The position numbers and the translations under genes are program-made. Positions 5,583-6,653 of a stretch of DNA of 6,653 bases are shown here, in pieces; the first letter of the stretch is position 1; every line of letters starts with the position of its first letter. Where the stretch lies: assembly GCA_024689605.1 (NCBI GenBank), contig JAILDD010000008.1, forward strand, positions 1-6,653, written 5' to 3'. Under the pieces are notes generated by a model that was not told where the DNA came from, did not search any database, and saw only the letters and a list, made by a program, of their open reading frames with translations. This DNA comes from Lachnospiraceae bacterium. GTDB taxonomy: Bacteria > Bacillota_A > Clostridia > Lachnospirales > Lachnospiraceae.

Positions 5583-5930
5583 ATGAAATATACGATCACA
5601 GACCTGTCAAAGAGATTTGATCTCCCAGCTTCTACCATACGCTATTACGAAAAAATCGGACTGATCGAAAATGTCGAGCATGTAAATTCACGAAGATTCT
5701 ATAATGATTCGCATATAGACCGCCTGAATGCCATAGAATGTTTTAAGAAAGCGCTGCTTCCCCTGGATGAGATCAGGCTTTTCTTTGCTTACGAAAAGGA
5801 CATGGGCGCCAACGCAGATAAGATCCTGGATATGATGAAGGCGCAGGAGCTGAAAACAACCGAAGCGATCGAAGCCATGGAAGCGGGGTTGGCACACCTG
5901 CAAAAAAGATACGCTTTTATTCCATGGTAA
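5583..5930 (+). CDS. MerR-family regulator, AdhR/NmlR-like, 3' end frameshifted (115 residues as read)
   Basis: DNA-binding transcription regulator. The winged helix-turn-helix starts at YTITDLSKRFDLPASTIRYYEKIGLI, the classic MerR N-terminus, with the wing at NSRRFYNDSHIDRL. A dimerisation coiled coil covers about residues 75-108. The single cysteine, Cys53 (IECFKK), falls where AdhR and NmlR have their thiol sensor, which suggests electrophile sensing (inference). The ATG at 5583 is chosen for the GGAGG at 5574-5578; the open frame upstream to 5529 would need a TTG inside the operator. As read, the protein ends KRYAFIPW, but the other frame continues with good coding sequence to 5992, so the native form was probably 136 residues. 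It is divergent from the reductase operon, which it most likely controls through the operator at 5522-5539. Confidence 0.85.
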   Translation: MKYTITDLSKRFDLPASTIRYYEKIGLIENVEHVNSRRFYNDSHIDRLNAIECFKKALLPLDEIRLFFAYEKDMGANADKILDMMKAQELKTTEAIEAMEAGLAHLQKRYAFIPW

Positions 5931-5992
5931 GTGAATCCGTTAAAACAGGGGCCCCGCTCCCTAAATGGGAAGAGGTGAACTCTGCTGAATGA
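5906..5992 (+). pseudogene. Out-of-frame C-terminal tail of the MerR regulator
   Basis: Shifting back one base in the A6 run at 5902-5907 gives a frame reading K-I-R-F-Y-S, then MVSESVKT and GAPLPKWEEV, to TGA at 5990-5992. This resembles the usual tail of small MerR regulators (a helix ending in a KW motif) and would give a 136-residue protein. In the frame as it stands the gene stops at 5930 after six aberrant residues. A lost A in a 7-A run, a homopolymer error in the data, or a slippage site would each explain it. Confidence 0.7.
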
Positions 5993-6019
5993 TGCCGATT
6001 TTAACTTGGTAACTGATAC

Positions 6020-6105
6020 TTCCCACACCGTGTAGTCTTGTCTGACGGTGTTTTAGGTGAGAAGTGCGAACGGCACCACCGTCAGGCAAGCTACCGGTGT
6101 GAGAA
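6020..6105. repeat. Long near-perfect hairpin in the convergent intergenic region
   Basis: Arms 6020-6050 and 6077-6105 pair over about 29 positions, with one C/A mismatch (6023/6102), one T-G wobble (6041/6086) and two bulged Ts (6031, 6036). The loop is 26 nt. There is no T tract on either side, so it is not a typical intrinsic terminator. It ends 3 nt short of the stop of the neighbouring XRE-type gene and lies past the frameshifted MerR tail. It could be a bidirectional RNA stem that stabilises 3' ends, a small structured RNA, or a MITE-like/REP-like repeat. Confidence 0.75.
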
Positions 6106-6107
6106 CG

Positions 6108-6653
6108 TTATTCTTTAGTCAGCACCTTCTTCTGCCAGCTCTTTTTGCCGCATTCGGGACATCTCATATATCTGGTCCGGCCCATATGCGGTGCGAGATT
6201 GGTTGACCAATAAGTGGGCACATATCTGTGTCCGCATTCCTGGCATTCGTAGTATCCGGCCTTCTGCTCAATACCTACTGCAGCGAATGAAACGGTAAGT
6301 ATCATTGCGACTGCAAACATAACAAGCAGGAACTTGATCCATACAGGCATCTCAACATATGCTGCCACCCCGCACATTACCAGTCCCGCAACTACAGCCG
6401 GAGCACCTATCCAGATTTCCGTATTCAGCAGCTGCCGGTTTTTTTCTTCGAGCTCCCTGCTCATTGTGACAAGATTTTCCTCTGCCTTTTTGTCATATGC
6501 TTCTAACATGATCTTTTCGCCCGACAGGAGTTCGTTGACATTAATATTTAACAGTTCACACAGCTCCAGCATGATCCCGGAATCCGGCAATGACTTCCCC
6601 GTTTCCCATTTTGATACTGCCCGGTCAGTGATCCCAAGCTTCTCGGCGAGGGC
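6108..6653 (-). CDS. XRE-family HTH protein with two TM segments and a C-terminal zinc ribbon, 5' end missing
   Basis: The frame enters from the right edge already inside the helix-turn-helix: ALAEKLGITDRAVSKWETGK, then LPDSGIMLELCELLNINVNELLSGE, the standard Cro/C1-type pattern. 181 residues are visible; only the first helix and start are lost. After a charged, coiled-coil-like linker (EENLVTMSRELEEKNRQL) come two membrane segments (about 80-100 and 104-126) and a zinc ribbon with CQEC and CPEC pairs (137/140 and 165/168 of the visible part). Membrane-anchored HTH/zinc-ribbon proteins of this design are common in Clostridia; their targets are generally unknown. It is convergent with the MerR gene and shows no functional link to the reductase operon. 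Confidence 0.88.
   Translation of the reverse strand, partial: ALAEKLGITDRAVSKWETGKSLPDSGIMLELCELLNINVNELLSGEKIMLEAYDKKAEENLVTMSRELEEKNRQLLNTEIWIGAPAVVAGLVMCGVAAYVEMPVWIKFLLVMFAVAMILTVSFAAVGIEQKAGYYECQECGHRYVPTYWSTNLAPHMGRTRYMRCPECGKKSWQKKVLTKE

Noticed and set aside
1..6653. Searched for CRISPR arrays, tRNA/rRNA genes, IS transposase genes, integrase genes and phage genes
   Set aside because: No spaced direct repeats, cloverleaf or ribosomal sequences, and no DDE or tyrosine/serine recombinase motifs were seen; the Rpn pieces are the only mobility-related sequence.

Overview
The window looks like chromosomal DNA from an anaerobic Firmicute, most likely a Lachnospiraceae member (a Butyrivibrio/Roseburia-type relative). 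The main grounds are an Rpn/PDDEXK-transposase-type gene of the style abundant in that family, an XRE-HTH + two-TM + zinc-ribbon protein, strong AGGAGG-type ribosome binding sites, GTG starts and A/T-rich promoters. This assignment is inferred from protein style, not from a marker gene.

Layout. (1) Positions 1-711 hold an Rpn-family (recombination-promoting nuclease / putative transposase) gene in two opposed pieces. The nuclease N-terminus lies on the minus strand (711-217). The C-terminal part lies on the plus strand (1-242). A perfect inverted repeat, 1-26 versus 223-248, joins them. Flipping the segment between the repeats would rebuild one continuous Rpn reading frame. (2) Positions 712-1087 are mostly non-coding, with a doubtful 43-codon ORF and a small perfect dyad. 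(3) Positions 1088-2441 are a minus-strand unit: an unrecognised two-TM membrane protein, then a 60-residue orphan, then a rho-independent terminator. (4) Positions 2579-5399 are a minus-strand three-gene operon (nitroreductase, Gfo/Idh/MocA oxidoreductase, iron-dependent alcohol dehydrogenase) closed by a terminator. (5) Positions 5400-5582 are a divergent control region with a textbook MerR-type promoter (19-bp spacer containing a 7-4-7 dyad) facing the operon. (6) Positions 5583-5992 are a MerR regulator of AdhR/NmlR style whose last part is in the wrong frame. (7) Positions 5993-6107 hold a long, nearly perfect hairpin between convergent genes. (8) Positions 6108-6653 are an XRE-HTH membrane protein with a C-terminal zinc ribbon, running off the right edge.

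How it fits together. The coherent system is the regulator/operon pair. A small MerR protein with a cysteine at residue 53 sits beside a promoter whose operator closely resembles the AdhR box of Bacillus subtilis. That promoter drives three NAD(P)H- or flavin-dependent reductases. The simplest reading is an inducible electrophile/aldehyde (carbonyl) detoxification operon. The regulator appears to carry a one-base loss in a poly-A run, so its present state of control is uncertain.

The most unusual structure is the split Rpn gene at the left edge. It could be an invertible coding switch, a template-switch (fold-back) rearrangement, or an assembly artefact; the sequence to the left of the window would decide.
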